Shown here: positions 52,297-64,000 of the stretch, piece by piece
Layout of the letters: each line of letters starts with the position of its first letter
How positions within the stretch are numbered: the first letter of the stretch is position 1
From: Pyrocephalus nanus
Taxonomy: Eukaryota; Chordata; Aves; Passeriformes; Tyrannidae
Length of the DNA stretch: 64,000 nucleotides
Direction of reading: 5' to 3'
NCBI GenBank assembly: GCA_038380795.1
Contig: CM076266.1
Coordinates: 36,965,425-37,029,424 of the forward strand
The notes under the pieces: model-generated
What the model was told of the DNA's origin: nothing
The model's database searches: none
Seen by the model: the letters and a program-made list of their open reading frames with translations, nothing else
Translations under genes and position numbers: made by a program

Positions 52297-54552
52297 CCAG
52301 ATTTGGCACAAAAGACAAATGCCCTGTGTTGATCTCTCATTAAATGATATTCCTAATATGAACTTTGGTCTTAATGCCTATCAGAATTGGGACTAGCAGC
52401 ACTGGAAAAAGGGTTCACTGAGGTACTCTCCGATGATAAGACAGGGTCTCTCCTATTGCTGTTTTCTTGAGAGGTTTATATTTTCAATAGTGACTTCTTG
52501 TCTAGATTCAGAAACTGTGCCAGATAAGGTTGAAAGCTGTTGTCATGGGAGAAACTCAGATCACAAGATGAGAATCCATTCTGAAAAACTCAGCATAATA
52601 TCCCAGGGTCAGCTATGACACACCTTTCTGAGTCTCACTGTAAAAGAGAGACTTACTGTAAAAGAATTATAGAATGTCCAATTTAGGTATTTTTAAAATT
52701 AGTTTGAGTCTTATCAAAACTGTATCATAAATGACCTTGGCAAAACCAGAAAACCTGAGTACTCACTGGAAAGACTAGAACTGGAAATAAAGCACGAGAG
52801 ACTTCCTCAAATAATATTTACAGGCAATACTGTTAGCTAAAAACTTTGAAACAGACCAGTTGAGAAAGTTAATATTTATTAGATGTAAAAAAGTACTATA
52901 TGTTAGTTGTATGCTAAACAGAAAGGCAAAAGGAATGCTGAATGCTGACTGTTGAGGAATACTACAGCTACCAGAAGGTTTCTCATAATGCATAATTGAT
53001 ATGAAAAGATACTAGAGAAAATTGTCAAACCAAAAACGATACTGTGGAATTGGAAAGTGGGAGTAAGGAAAAACAGGTTAGCTCTTCACTTTTATTTGCC
53101 TTATTCTTCACAGAGTAGAAAGGACGAAAAGGATCTTAGGAATAAAATACTTTCATAAGGCTGATATGGCACTTGAACCTGAGTAAGTGCAGGAAGACTA
53201 CAGTAAGTGGAGTACTGAAAAGTTGGCACAGCTTTAAGCAGACAGATAAAAAGTAAAACTACATAAGATTTTTTTTCAAAGAAACATGAAGACAGAATAC
53301 AGCATTACTGCCAATAATGGGCAGTTAAGGGTTAATACATTACTCAGAGCCATTCTTAAGCAATTTCTGGGAAATGGGCTTACAGTAATTACATAGTAAG
53401 TAAAGCTATCCATGGACTTCAGCCCTTGCTCTTCACTGAGCTTGGCTCTGTACCAAAGTGACACCTTTCTGGATGTAGTTGAGAAAGACACTGGAATGAC
53501 TGAATTGCTTTTTACTACTTCCTTGTACTTTCTGAAGATGATGATGTAATACCAACATGCGTGGTTTTGTGCTACCAGCACTGGGACTGACTTAGCTAAA
53601 GCAGGTCCAAAAAGAAACTGACTCAAGTTCAAACTGATTCTTCTGACTCCCAACACTGGTAATTGCACTAGAGAGAGGAAACTGTTTTACAGGAAAGGCC
53701 ATAAATTATGTCACCAAATCAAATAGTTCTGAATGGCATTTCTAATCATAAAGAGAGCAGTAACAAATATCCACACTGTAGCTATATGCCATGCCCAGTT
53801 CTAGGTATGCTAAAAAGTACTAATGAATCCTATGACAGCAAAGAGTTACGCAGATGAGTAGCAGGACAGTTACCAAAAGGGAACTGTCATCATCTGCTAA
53901 TTTCTTTATAGTCTTCTTTATACTCACTGTGAGAAAGGAGTAAAGATTTTCTTTTTTTGCCTTTGTCCTTACTACAAGATTATAAAAAAACATTTTGCAG
54001 TTCACCTTGGAAGAACTTTCTCAGACTAGATTTTCTGCCATCATTGTCTGAAATTTGGACTTCCTTTCCAGTAACAACTAATTTTAAAACTATGACCTGC
54101 ATGTGCAAGGAAAGACACTTGTGTGTGAGGAAGAGCCAATCTGGAAGCTACTGGCTTACTGGCAGTGTGTAGATAAATGATTCACTGGATAAACAAGTCT
54201 AGTTACTAATTTTTTTAATCTTCTTTGTTATTTTAGGACCAAGACTAATAGTTATTAGTATTTTAATGTCCTTTGTATATTTCCTTTAAAGAGTTTTTTC
54301 ACACGTTTACCACGTACCCTTTCATATTTATTGCTTTGTTTCCAAAACATTAAGCTAGCATATATTATTACATACATCTTTCTTATTTTTATATATGTAA
54401 TTATATATAGAACAGTAACATAAAACTGTTGAGTAAAAGGCTCTGTGAAAGATAAAGTGTCTGCACTCTTTGTGCACATACATTTTTTTAATGTTTTTCT
54501 TCATACACACACAGAATTCTATTATTCAGTTGACTATAATGCAGATGGCCAT

Positions 54553-55241
54553 TACAGAATCACAGAATGTTTCAGGTTGAAAGGTACCTGTGGAGGTCAT
54601 GTGGTCCAACTACTTCTCAAGCATGGCCACATACAACCATGTTCAGACAGCTTCTGAATATCTTTATGGATGGAGACCCCACAACCTCCCTGGGCAACCT
54701 GTGCCAGTGTTCAGTCACCCTCACAGGGAAAAGGTGTTTCCTGATGTTCTAACAGAGTCTCCTGTGTTTCATTTTTGTGCCCACTGCCATTGCTAATGTC
54801 ACTGGACATCACTGAAAAGAGCTGACCTTTTCCTACTGGCATCCTCCCTTCAGATATTTATACATTTTAATAAGATTCCTCTGAGCCTTCTCTGCTCCAG
54901 GCTGAACAGTCCCAGCTCTCTCAGCCTCTCCTCATAGGTGAGATCCTCCAGTCCTGCATCACGTTTGAGGCCCTTTGTTGGAATCTCTCCAGCATTTCCA
55001 TATCTCTTTCATACTGAGAAACCCATCACTGGACAAAGCACTCCAGGTGTGGCCTCCCTGATGCTGAGCAGAGGGGAACATTCGCCTCTCCTTCGACCTG
55101 CTGGCAATCATCTTCCTGATGCAGCCCAGGATCCAATCAGCCTTCCTCAAGGGAAGGATACATTGCTGGCTCATTTTCAACTCAATGTCCACCAGGACCC
55201 CCAGGGCCTTTTCTGCCAAGCTGTTCTCTAGCTGGGTAGTC
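54553..55241 (-). mobile_element. CR1 LINE with ORF2 C-terminal remnant
   Basis: This roughly 690-bp CR1 copy reads in reverse on the plus strand. It starts with the ACAGAATCACAGAATG tail and continues through GGTCCAACTACTTC, CCACAACCTCCCTGGGCAAC, CTCTGCTCCAGGCTGAACAG and CTCAGCCTCTCCTCATAGG. The distal part, read on the minus strand, encodes a remnant of the CR1 reverse-transcriptase C-terminal region with the familiar SLAEKALGVLVD, MSQQC and ILGCIRK wording before frame damage. The tail is at low coordinate, so the element shares CHN2's strand. The 5' end is truncated near 55241. It is the longest and best preserved LINE in the window. Confidence 0.94.
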
Positions 55242-58200
55242 CTTGGCATAAAGTGGTAGATGGAGACTAAAGTGAAAGAGTAACAAGGGGCTTCTTTGGT
55301 AGGGTCAGTTCTTTCTCTACATGTAAAACATTACTGTATTATTTAATTTCCACTCTGTGCTTAAAAAAATATCAATTATAGAAGCTCATTTTCATCCTAT
55401 CTGATCCCCTAATGGCTAGTTCTATGGCTGGTGAAGGGCTATTTTGATTTATTTTGTTCTCTCACCAATTAATATACACACATATACAACTATGTCACAT
55501 CGCAGTCATTTTGCAAACTATTTTAAATTAGCCCTTTTTTCTATGTTTGGTTGCAGTAATTTGGCATATACTTTGGGCATTATGATTACTTCTATTACAT
55601 ACAGTAACTGTCCTTGCAGGCACATCTGACTACCCATTGAGAAAGAACATTCTTCAGTTGCAAATAATCGTATTTTCAAATGAGTCCTGCTTTTTAACTC
55701 CGGAAAAGTCAATGCTCTTTTGAAGAGCAAAATTAACTCTGTTGAAGTTAATAAGTAGCAATGTAACTGTTGAAACATTTCATCATGTCAAAAACTCTGT
55801 TTAATGTTTCATTCAGAACATACAGTTGCCCGTGGAGGAGCGAGCAGTTTCCAGCTTTATCAATGAACTTTCTCATCATCAGTACATGGACAGATAAAAT
55901 ATAGAATGAGACTTCAGTTCTTTTCTTAATGAAGCACTTCAGCTTTCAGCGTAAGGCACAGAAATGATCAAACTGTTTACTTGCAACACAGTTTATAATT
56001 GGTGTATTAATTCAGATGATGGGAGCTTCCCACTGTTCTGTTCTCTCTTAAAAAAAAAAAAAAATCAGTGATAGTGTGTAATTTAAATATCAAAAAATGC
56101 TCACAAAAGGGGTGGAGTTCTCTCTTGCACAGCAATTATACTGAGACAGTAAGCTTTTAATAACCACAATATAAATTGACAGCTATTTTGAATCTTTTCC
56201 TTTTGCCTACCACAAACTTGCTATTAGGAGCCACTGCTGTAAAGGTAGCTCATTCAGCCCATTCTATGAACCAGGGACATTCCAAATTGTGCTCTCTCCT
56301 GCTTTTGCTTCAGATTTCAAAACAGTATCTTTCCACTAATAAACAGGTGGTCAGTCCATGGTTAATTTTATTTAATGCACATGTCTGTTTTACTAGAATC
56401 CAGATGAAAGATCATGCAAATAGGTAAATTCAAAAAGTTACCAAGTATCAAATAAAATATGACTGTGAAGTTAGTGAATTATTAGGGACCTACTCCAACA
56501 GATCACAGGAGATTTGAATTTTTGAATCCACAGCTAAACTTTTAGAACAAAACCTTAAGGAGCCATATTCTGCAGTTAGTGAGTGGTGTTCAGCTAACTA
56601 TGACCATCAGATTGGAGCAGTATCCAATTTAATTAAAAAATCTGCCTTTCTATTTTGCACAGATTTAAAGAGCATTAAAAAAGATGAAAATACAATTTCA
56701 AATTTGGAAATTTAGAGAAGGAATAATTTCTCAATTTGGAAATTGAGATCAGGGTTCTCAATAGTAATAGCAGAAGTGTTAAAGGAAAGGGTATTTGTGC
56801 AGTTCTAGTTTCAGAACTCCCTTTAGGAGACTAGTCTTTCTTAGGGACCAAGAAATAGAATTAAACAGGCTCTTCCAGAGTGCACATCCAAGAACCTAAC
56901 AGGGATCTAAGTAAGCTGATGAAAATATTCTCAATGCTTTAAATATTTCCTGGGAAATGTGTAAGATTTAAGAGTGCAGAGGGGTATTCACACTACCTAA
57001 TCTTTGACAGGTAGGTCCTTCTAAATGGTGAATCACACTGAACCTATTTGCCCTTGGATGGCCTTTAAGAACCTCCATGATTTAAGTGCTCTGAAATGTT
57101 TTCTTTTCACAGAGCAACAATGAAGAATTTCCTTATGCAAGTCATTAGAGATTTGTGTCTAAAAACTAGAAAGACAGCCAATGAAAAAAAATCACAAACT
57201 ATGCCCTTCATCCTTCATTTTCAAAAAATCTGTTAAAGTTATTAACTGATATTAAATTTAATCTGGTCATTAAAAATTATACCCAAATGATTGTTACTAT
57301 TCTCTATTTTAACACCAAGGCAAATGTAACTAAAATTTAACACAGTTATTTTCACATTTTCACATGTTTAGTCTATAAACCAGAGGTATCAAGACATTAA
57401 AATGGGACAATTAGGGCTCTGCTTGACTGAGAGACTGGACATTTTTTTGGTAGGAATAAACATATGATGTAAGTGAATCACCTCCCATTATCAGACCTCC
57501 TATCTTACACACATATACTTTACCTTCTAACTAATGACCAGTTAGTTCCTGGCTAAAAATCAAACCCAGATAATCAGTTGGCATATCTGAGAATAGATCT
57601 GCTGCAATAATTTTATCACTGTGCAGGATGTGGCACTGCATTTCCAGTCATTTACTTACTGCATCCTAAAAAACACCCACCTCCCCTAACCCTCCAGCCA
57701 ATTATCCATGGACTCAGCAAAGCAGTCCAGGCATCATGGGAAAAAGCATATGATTGAAATAACCACAATAATGCCAAAAAAAAGCATTAAAATGGTCACC
57801 ATGAAGTATTTCAATGAGAACATTTATGTTGAAGTATTGCCAGCACATTCCCTGTTCCAGAAATGCACTCATACATCGACATGATACCTGTTTATCTGTC
57901 AACGGACCAGCACATTCCCTGAAAACTTATTAACCTTTAGCAAAGTCCTAATTATTGTTTTTGGTAACTTTACGGTTTTTGACATGTGCCATTTTATCAT
58001 CTCATTAAGCAAGGGTGCAAGTGTTTCACTATTCAAGGATGTGAGGTGGTCCTAGTCCTGCAGCTGACTGTGGAGGCTGTTCAGAGATCAGCTTTTCAGG
58101 GATCATCTCCATCTTCCTCATCTTGCCCCGCATTTGACCCTCTCTGGATACAGAAATGAAAGTATTTCTAAAGACTGAAACTGCAGACTCAGAATGAAGT

Positions 58201-61200
58201 GGAAATCTAGTAATTCATCTATGTGGCAAAGCCATTTGAATCAGAGAACTTACAGTGGTAACTTACAAAAATCAGAGTGTGTTCTACTTGGCACACAAGC
58301 TACTCATATCCTAGGGACCTCACTGAACTCTGTGGCCTAAAGGCAAATTCAAGCCTTGGCCATCAGAGATGAGAACTACCCTGTCATTCAGAGCATGCAC
58401 GATGAACTGCAAAAGAATAAGAGCTGAGCAAATAGACTTTACTTTGGCTTGCTTTAGAGGTCCTGTAGTATTGCTGCAGTATTTGCTTCTATACATTAAA
58501 ACATGAAAAACAGGAAAAACACCACCCACCTACAAAGCATCTATATCATTCCCACAGCTCTCGGATAAAATTCTGAATAATCAGGGCTCCTAGGATAAGA
58601 AGCAACCTGTCTATTTTGCCTATTACGAAAACATGACACTTGTAATTGCATTCCTTGGTGGACAGTTTTATTTAAGTGTGTCAACTACATTCAAGGCCAG
58701 TTGAATTATTATTTTATCTCTTCAATTTGTCTCTTCTAAAAAATGGTTTGGATTAATGTCAGCTGTTACTGAGACTCTTCAAGTATGTTGTACAAATGGG
58801 CAAACACTCCACAAGTCTGTTCTATTGTATCATCACTCACCATTTAACTGTTCTCCCAGTAGACCTGTTCCTGCACTTACTACTTTGGACCTAAATATTA
58901 GAGAAATGTTTATTTTCTTAAAATTCAGTTCCATAATATGTTTGTGCTGACAAGAGTCTTATGTTTCAGAAAGGTCTATGTAACTACACTTTCCTCCCTG
59001 CAATCTTAGCTATAAAAGAATTACTACCAGTATTTAGAATTAGAAAACTATCATGGACTATTTCCCTTCAAAAGAATATGGTTTATGTATTGTTTCCTTA
59101 CTGGGGAGGAATTTTAAGTGCCTTGTAAAAGTCTATAATTCTTCCAAGAGCTTTTTACTACAGCCTGGCACTTTTACAGTTGATAATGAGTTCTTACAGC
59201 ATAATATATTTACAAAATACCTTGTATGAAATGCTATAACATTTAAAATATGCTTTGATCTTCCACAAGTTTTATCAAACTAACCAGCAGGGCTGTGCAG
59301 AATATCCTGATGCTTGAATACAGGTGACAATTTTTCTTAGCAACTTGCAATGTTGACAGCATTTTCCCTAGAGAAACACTGGCTAATGGCATGTCATATG
59401 AAGCCAACCCCATGTCTCTCCAACACTTTCATCATCAAATTAAAACAGTTCCAAACTGGTGCTCACAGGAGAGCTGTACAAGTACCTCAGTGGCACTGAG
59501 CGAGAGGACAGAATTTAGTCACCCCTAATGTATAAAGGGAAGTGCAACTGCAGCCTGGCTACTATCCCAGTTTGCTACTCTGCAAATTTTAAATTTGCAT
59601 CTAACACAAAAATACTGTATATATGTGTCTCAAAATACATGAAGTTTCTTTACATGCCGTAAGTAAATCAAATACAATGAAAGCAGTAATTCCCATTTGA
59701 AAATGGCTTTTGCTTCTGTGTAATGAGAGACAGGCTGGTTATTTTTACATAAATACATTACAAAGGAAGGAGAAAGCATATTTTTTCTCAGTAACTTTTC
59801 TGGAATTGTTCTTCACCCTTGCAGAAATAACAAAGAAATAACATTTGTTTCTCGCCCCACTTATCTTTCATAAAGGCTCAGAAGACAGTCAAGCTAGTTC
59901 TTAAAAGCACATCCATCATATCTTTAGCCATAAAATCAGCCAGTAAGAAAAAAATACCCTCTTCTTTCCTGTTATTTTTAAAGATACACCCAAGTGCCGC
60001 AATTTTGAGCAAACCCTCTAATTCATCCACTGAAACACTTTGTGTAGGGACAATTAATTATGAATAAGGTTATGGTTTTGGAACAATAATATTTAATATA
60101 TTTCGTGGCAGAGGCAGGGGGAAAAGAAACAATAGGCATCAGAAGTTTTGCAAATGTATTTGCCATAATCTTCAAACAGCTAAATAATAAACAATATTCA
60201 GTACGATACCATTAAGTGAGTACACTTTCTGTTGTGATTTATATTCTGAGTATTAAAGTTTCCACACCAGATATCCTCATTTTCTTTCTGTGGGACAAAG
60301 TCAGCAGCTGATCTATATGATCCAGCACAGTCTTCCCTTTAAACAGCAAGTGAGTCAGAATTCTTTAAATGCCATAACATAACCACAGCCTTGACGATGA
60401 AACCTGGCTAAATGCAGGGCAGAATTACAGGAGCTGTTTCATTTCTGTCTCATATGGAGGTACCAGTACTCTGGCAGATCAATACTATCGACACAAAAAA
60501 CGATGTTTTCCGTCAGTTACTTCCTAGGAATGAAACCAAGGAGAGCTTTGTTCTTCTGATAAAATACCGATCTTCATCTAACAAAACAAGGTTCATGTTT
60601 AATATTTTGTTACTCCCAAAGGACAAGCGTGTGTCTACATGCTCAGACTCAACACTGACTAATGTTGCTTTGGAGCACAGAGAGGGGAGAACAAAACAAA
60701 TTCAAGCCTTTCCTTTGCAAGGATCTGGCAAATCTCCAAAGCAAAATGATGCAATTTTTTTAAGCTAAGGGGAAGAGCTGGTGCTGAGCAAGAACTGCAA
60801 GGCTTAGTAGCAACCACCACTCTGCAGTTCTGCTCTCATCTGGTGAGATGGGAAAGCTGGGTAAAAATATGAACTAATTCACTCACGTCCAACATCACCA
60901 CAGCTAGGATGGGTATTTCAACTTGTAAAGACACCAGTTCATGTGTAACCTTTTTTAAAAAAAGTTTTTCCTGTTTTTCCTATATGTTTGTTTTATCATA
61001 CAGGAAAGCCTGTCAGAGCTTGTCAGATCATCCTAGTAGCAAAACCTCCAAAAATATAGATTTCCTTGAGAATCCAGAGGCTGAGATTGCTGTTTGTTTG
61101 CGGGTTTATTGGCAACATCAAAGGTTTGTAGCTAATGACTGAGACAGTGTGCTGCCCTGAAACCCACTCCAAATGAAACTGAGGTTTTGCCAGCTTTTTG

Positions 61201-64000
61201 CTTTGTTTCTTCAATATTACTTAATGCTCAAAGAGATAGTGAACAACTGTGTCAGCTTTGTGCACCAGGAACTATAAAAATATTCAACAGCTATAAAATA
61301 CAGATTTATTTTAAACTTTTATTTCTAGTTCTTGTTATTTTCAAGGATAGTTAAAGGTAAACCAGTCTGAGAGAGTAAATATGCCTGCTTATGATAGCAG
61401 AAAAATAGACCTGAATATTAAAAAGAAACACATCTCAAGAGGCAAGGGCAGTGCGACTTAAATCCAATTTGCAAGATAAAAGCTAAGCAGACCACTCAGT
61501 ATTGCCATCTGATAGCATTCAATATTGCTTGAAATTCATTAATAGGCGAGGTAACATAAGTACAGTGTATGTATACAAAATTAATTCTATTAATTTCTAC
61601 ATTAGAAAAATCCAACGTAAGAGGATCAGAATAATTAAAAGGCAGTCTTACCAATCTGTGGAAAAGGCATAGCAAAACCAGTCTGAGCCTCAGAAGAATA
61701 ATTATCTCATGAGACTCCCACCTCCTGGGAGTGCCCATTATTGTGCTAGGAGAGCATAAAACTGACAGCCATTCAGAAAGACCTCCAGAGCAATTTCAGC
61801 ATAGCTCTACTGCTTATCTTGCCTTGTCATCTTTTTAAGATATCTGCAAGCTTCCAGCTAACTTACCAATATTGTATTTTATTTTTACAAGCGAGCAATA
61901 AATGCTTCTTTTACAGCATATACTTTGCTTAACAGTCTAAATGCTGGAAAAATGCTTCTGCATCTTAAATAAAAGGTCATTCAAATTTAAACAGTTTTAT
62001 AGAGCAATAATATTTCATTTAGATCTGCCTACTAACTGCTGATTGCTTAGTCAGATTAGGTGGAACTCTTTTAAAAGAGAGAGAAGCAAAGCATTTTATT
62101 ATCATTAAATATCCTCCCTATGGCAGTATTTGGAACTCAAAATCAGGTTTGGTGTTACATCCAACTGCTAACCAGTACAGTTTAAAAATAAAACACAGCA
62201 GTTGCTGACCTAAAAGTGCTTGTGATTATAGTGTGTGGCAAGCATCCAACAGATAAAAGGAAAAGAAATGAAAAAGGAATAGGACAACAGGACTGCTATC
62301 CATGTCAGAGTCATACGTATCAGTCACAGCATCCTTTCCTAACTATTAAGAGAATAGTTTCATCTCAATGCAGTGAAAAGATTACTAGAAAACATAAGAA
62401 GATGGTGTTAAAAAATAAAGTAAGAAGCACAGGGCATCACATAAATACACTAGGGATAACTTAGGATAAGCTGATTTATTATTATATGAGGGAGGCTTCC
62501 TTACAAATGTTAAGAAACATGGTGGAGATTTAGTTTCTTCTGAGAGCATCAGAAAAAACAACCTCAATACATCTATGTTACATTTTTATTGAAGTGACAC
62601 ATCACATAAATAATAAAATTATTCTGGATCAAGGTTTTATAATAATTTATTTCTACTGAAGAGTGAATTATTCCAAAACAAACTACAGCTCACCCTGGGC
62701 ATATCCTTTCCTGCTTAAGGTGCATCAGAGAACAGCAGCTGACTTCACTGTATTTTTAAAGATATGCCTATAGCCTATTGTTCAACAGTTTGATTCCAGT
62801 GCATCATTTTATCTGATGCCAGTCAATTTACTTACACTGCTGCTGTGCAAAGTCTGGTCTAGAGTCCCCAAAGAGTAAACAGATAAATGCTTCTTTTCTG
62901 ATCCTAATTTATTGTCTAGAAGAACAACATCTCCTCCCAGCTTCTCACTCATTAGGGTCCAAAACTCATTCCCTGATGGAATGAGGAGGCCAGATTTGAG
63001 AGCAGTCATGTATAACTGATGAGGTCCAGGAGGCACCCAATTGGTGCCATTAGACAGTGAAATTCAGGAGAACGCCAAGTTCTGCTGCAGGCAATTTAGG
63101 ATGACATAACCCTTGGAAAAAAGGAGATGTGAAATGTGAGCTTCCATCTAACAACCCAAAAGTACTAGAAGAATATTAACATGAGGTGGTGCTTCATGAT
63201 CATTAGTTGCAAATCACACTTCCCCAAGAAATGCTTTGCAGGCACTTTTAATACAGCAGGAGAGCCTTGTACAAATGTTTATCTCAAATGTGTTTTTATA
63301 ACTCACTTCAGTGTTTTTATAACAATGAAAGAAACAACTGACTAGGTGCCAAAATGGTTTGATGCCATCTCTGAAGAAAGACTTTGCAGCTCTTATGATT
63401 GCTCTTAAAACAGATTCAACTTTAAGTTGCAATGTCCTTCACAGTACAGGTGCCTTTTGTATCAGTTCCAGTCAGGATTTCAGAGCTGTGCCCTGTGTGC
63501 TCCTGCTGGTGTACAAAAGCATTAACCTAGCAGGCATATTATTTTTTGCATATCCCAGGTTGGTGCATTACATTCCTGCACTACTTATTCTGCATCTAAA
63601 TTATTATCTTAATTGTCTTCTAAACAATAGGTGACAAATACTTGCATGTTTTAATTGAAAAGTACCACAAAATATGTATCAACTTTAAATTTATCAAGAA
63701 GTGAATTTAATTAGGATTAAAGTAGCCTAATTGGTACTAAAGAACCATCTCCTAGAAGACAAAAAATTAAGGCAGCCTACGACTGAGACCCACATGATGT
63801 TTCAACTCAATAAAATTTTTTTTATCAGAGACTGCGAAACTTTGATTTATAAAACCTACAACTTGTCCATTGATTTCAGTAGGGTGAGAGTGATTTATTT
63901 TTGCCAAAGAGCTGTCGAGAGTTATATACAAGAATTGTGAGCTCAGAAATCCCAGTGGTTATAACTGCAGATGGTTCTCGGGCTCTTCTCAGTAAGTTCA

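Larger units (their letters stand above)
48946..64000 (-). other. CHN2: CHN2 intron 1, visible part (at least 15 kb)
   Basis: No coding exon was recognised here. The initiator exon of beta-2 chimaerin, expected to be Ser-rich and to end with the G of an Asp codon before a GT donor, was looked for on the minus strand without success. No CpG-rich promoter is visible either. The region is AT-rich and holds an LTR segment (51582-52119), a CAAT repeat, a CR1 (54553-55241), a 22-bp tandem duplication and scattered homopolymer runs. Outside these I see nothing in 49000-50700, 52300-54500 and 55250-64000 that supports a gene. A short 5' exon could still be hidden. Confidence 0.7.

Noticed and set aside
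54959..55249. 96-codon minus-strand frame with a reverse-transcriptase-like stretch.
   Set aside because: This is the CR1 ORF2 C-terminal remnant, not a host gene. It loses the CR1 frame after about 55 codons.
62836..62890. Minus-strand stretch ending in AGCAGCAGT followed by a perfect GTAAGT, considered as CHN2 exon 1.
   Set aside because: It would supply T instead of the G needed to complete the Asp codon of exon 2, has a stop about 24 codons upstream in the joined frame, and has no Ser-rich start with Met. At most it could be an alternative untranslated exon.
62809..63036. 75-codon minus-strand frame.
   Set aside because: No recognisable domain; the Ser-Ser-Val-Ser wording near its end recalls the chimaerin N-terminus only by chance and lies in the wrong frame for exon 2.
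1..64000. CRISPR arrays, bacterial operons, rRNA or tRNA genes.
   Set aside because: No regularly spaced palindromic repeats, no rRNA landmarks, and no cloverleaf with intact A and B boxes other than the decayed SINE head; the DNA is clearly vertebrate intronic.

Overview
The window is vertebrate nuclear DNA, most likely from a bird and possibly a songbird. It is AT-rich and intron-dominated. It carries several CR1 LINE fragments with the typical avian ATTCTATGATTCT-type 3' tail, and two LTR segments, one resembling the abundant songbird ERVL-type solo LTRs. There is no bacterial-style gene packing, and almost every open frame longer than 60 codons is chance or repeat-derived.

One host gene is recognisable: CHN2 (beta-chimaerin, a diacylglycerol-responsive Rac GTPase-activating protein). 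It lies on the minus strand, so its 5' end is towards high coordinates. Five consecutive coding exons are visible: 48945-48907, 41660-41605, 26177-26146, 23000-22887 and 21377-21092. All have AG/GT splice borders and join in one frame. Together they encode about 176 residues: the N-terminal linker, the complete SH2 domain and the start of the linker before the C1 domain. The first coding exon, and the exons for the C1 and RhoGAP domains, were not found here. They presumably lie above 64000 and below 1.

Layout from high to low coordinate (gene 5' to 3'). 48946-64000 is intron 1 with a CR1 (about 54553-55241), an LTR segment with a decayed tRNA-Phe-type primer-binding site (51582-52119), a CAAT microsatellite and a 22-bp tandem duplication. 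41661-48906 is intron 2 with a CR1 3' end. 26178-41604 is intron 3 with a MIR-like SINE, a solo LTR with target-site duplication, an old CR1, a 12-bp hairpin and, near its 3' end, a compact CpG-rich island (about 26820-27005) with a strong CTCF-like motif. 23001-26145 is intron 4. 21378-22886 is intron 5, ending in a long polypyrimidine tract. 1-21091 is the visible part of intron 6, with a CR1 and AT-rich low-complexity DNA.

No novel multigene system is supported. The best leads are the CpG/CTCF-like island just upstream of exon 4 (a possible alternative promoter or insulator) and the primer-binding-site-bearing LTR segment with 13-bp inverted ends. Family comparisons are from memory of human beta-2 chimaerin and common avian repeats; no database search was run.
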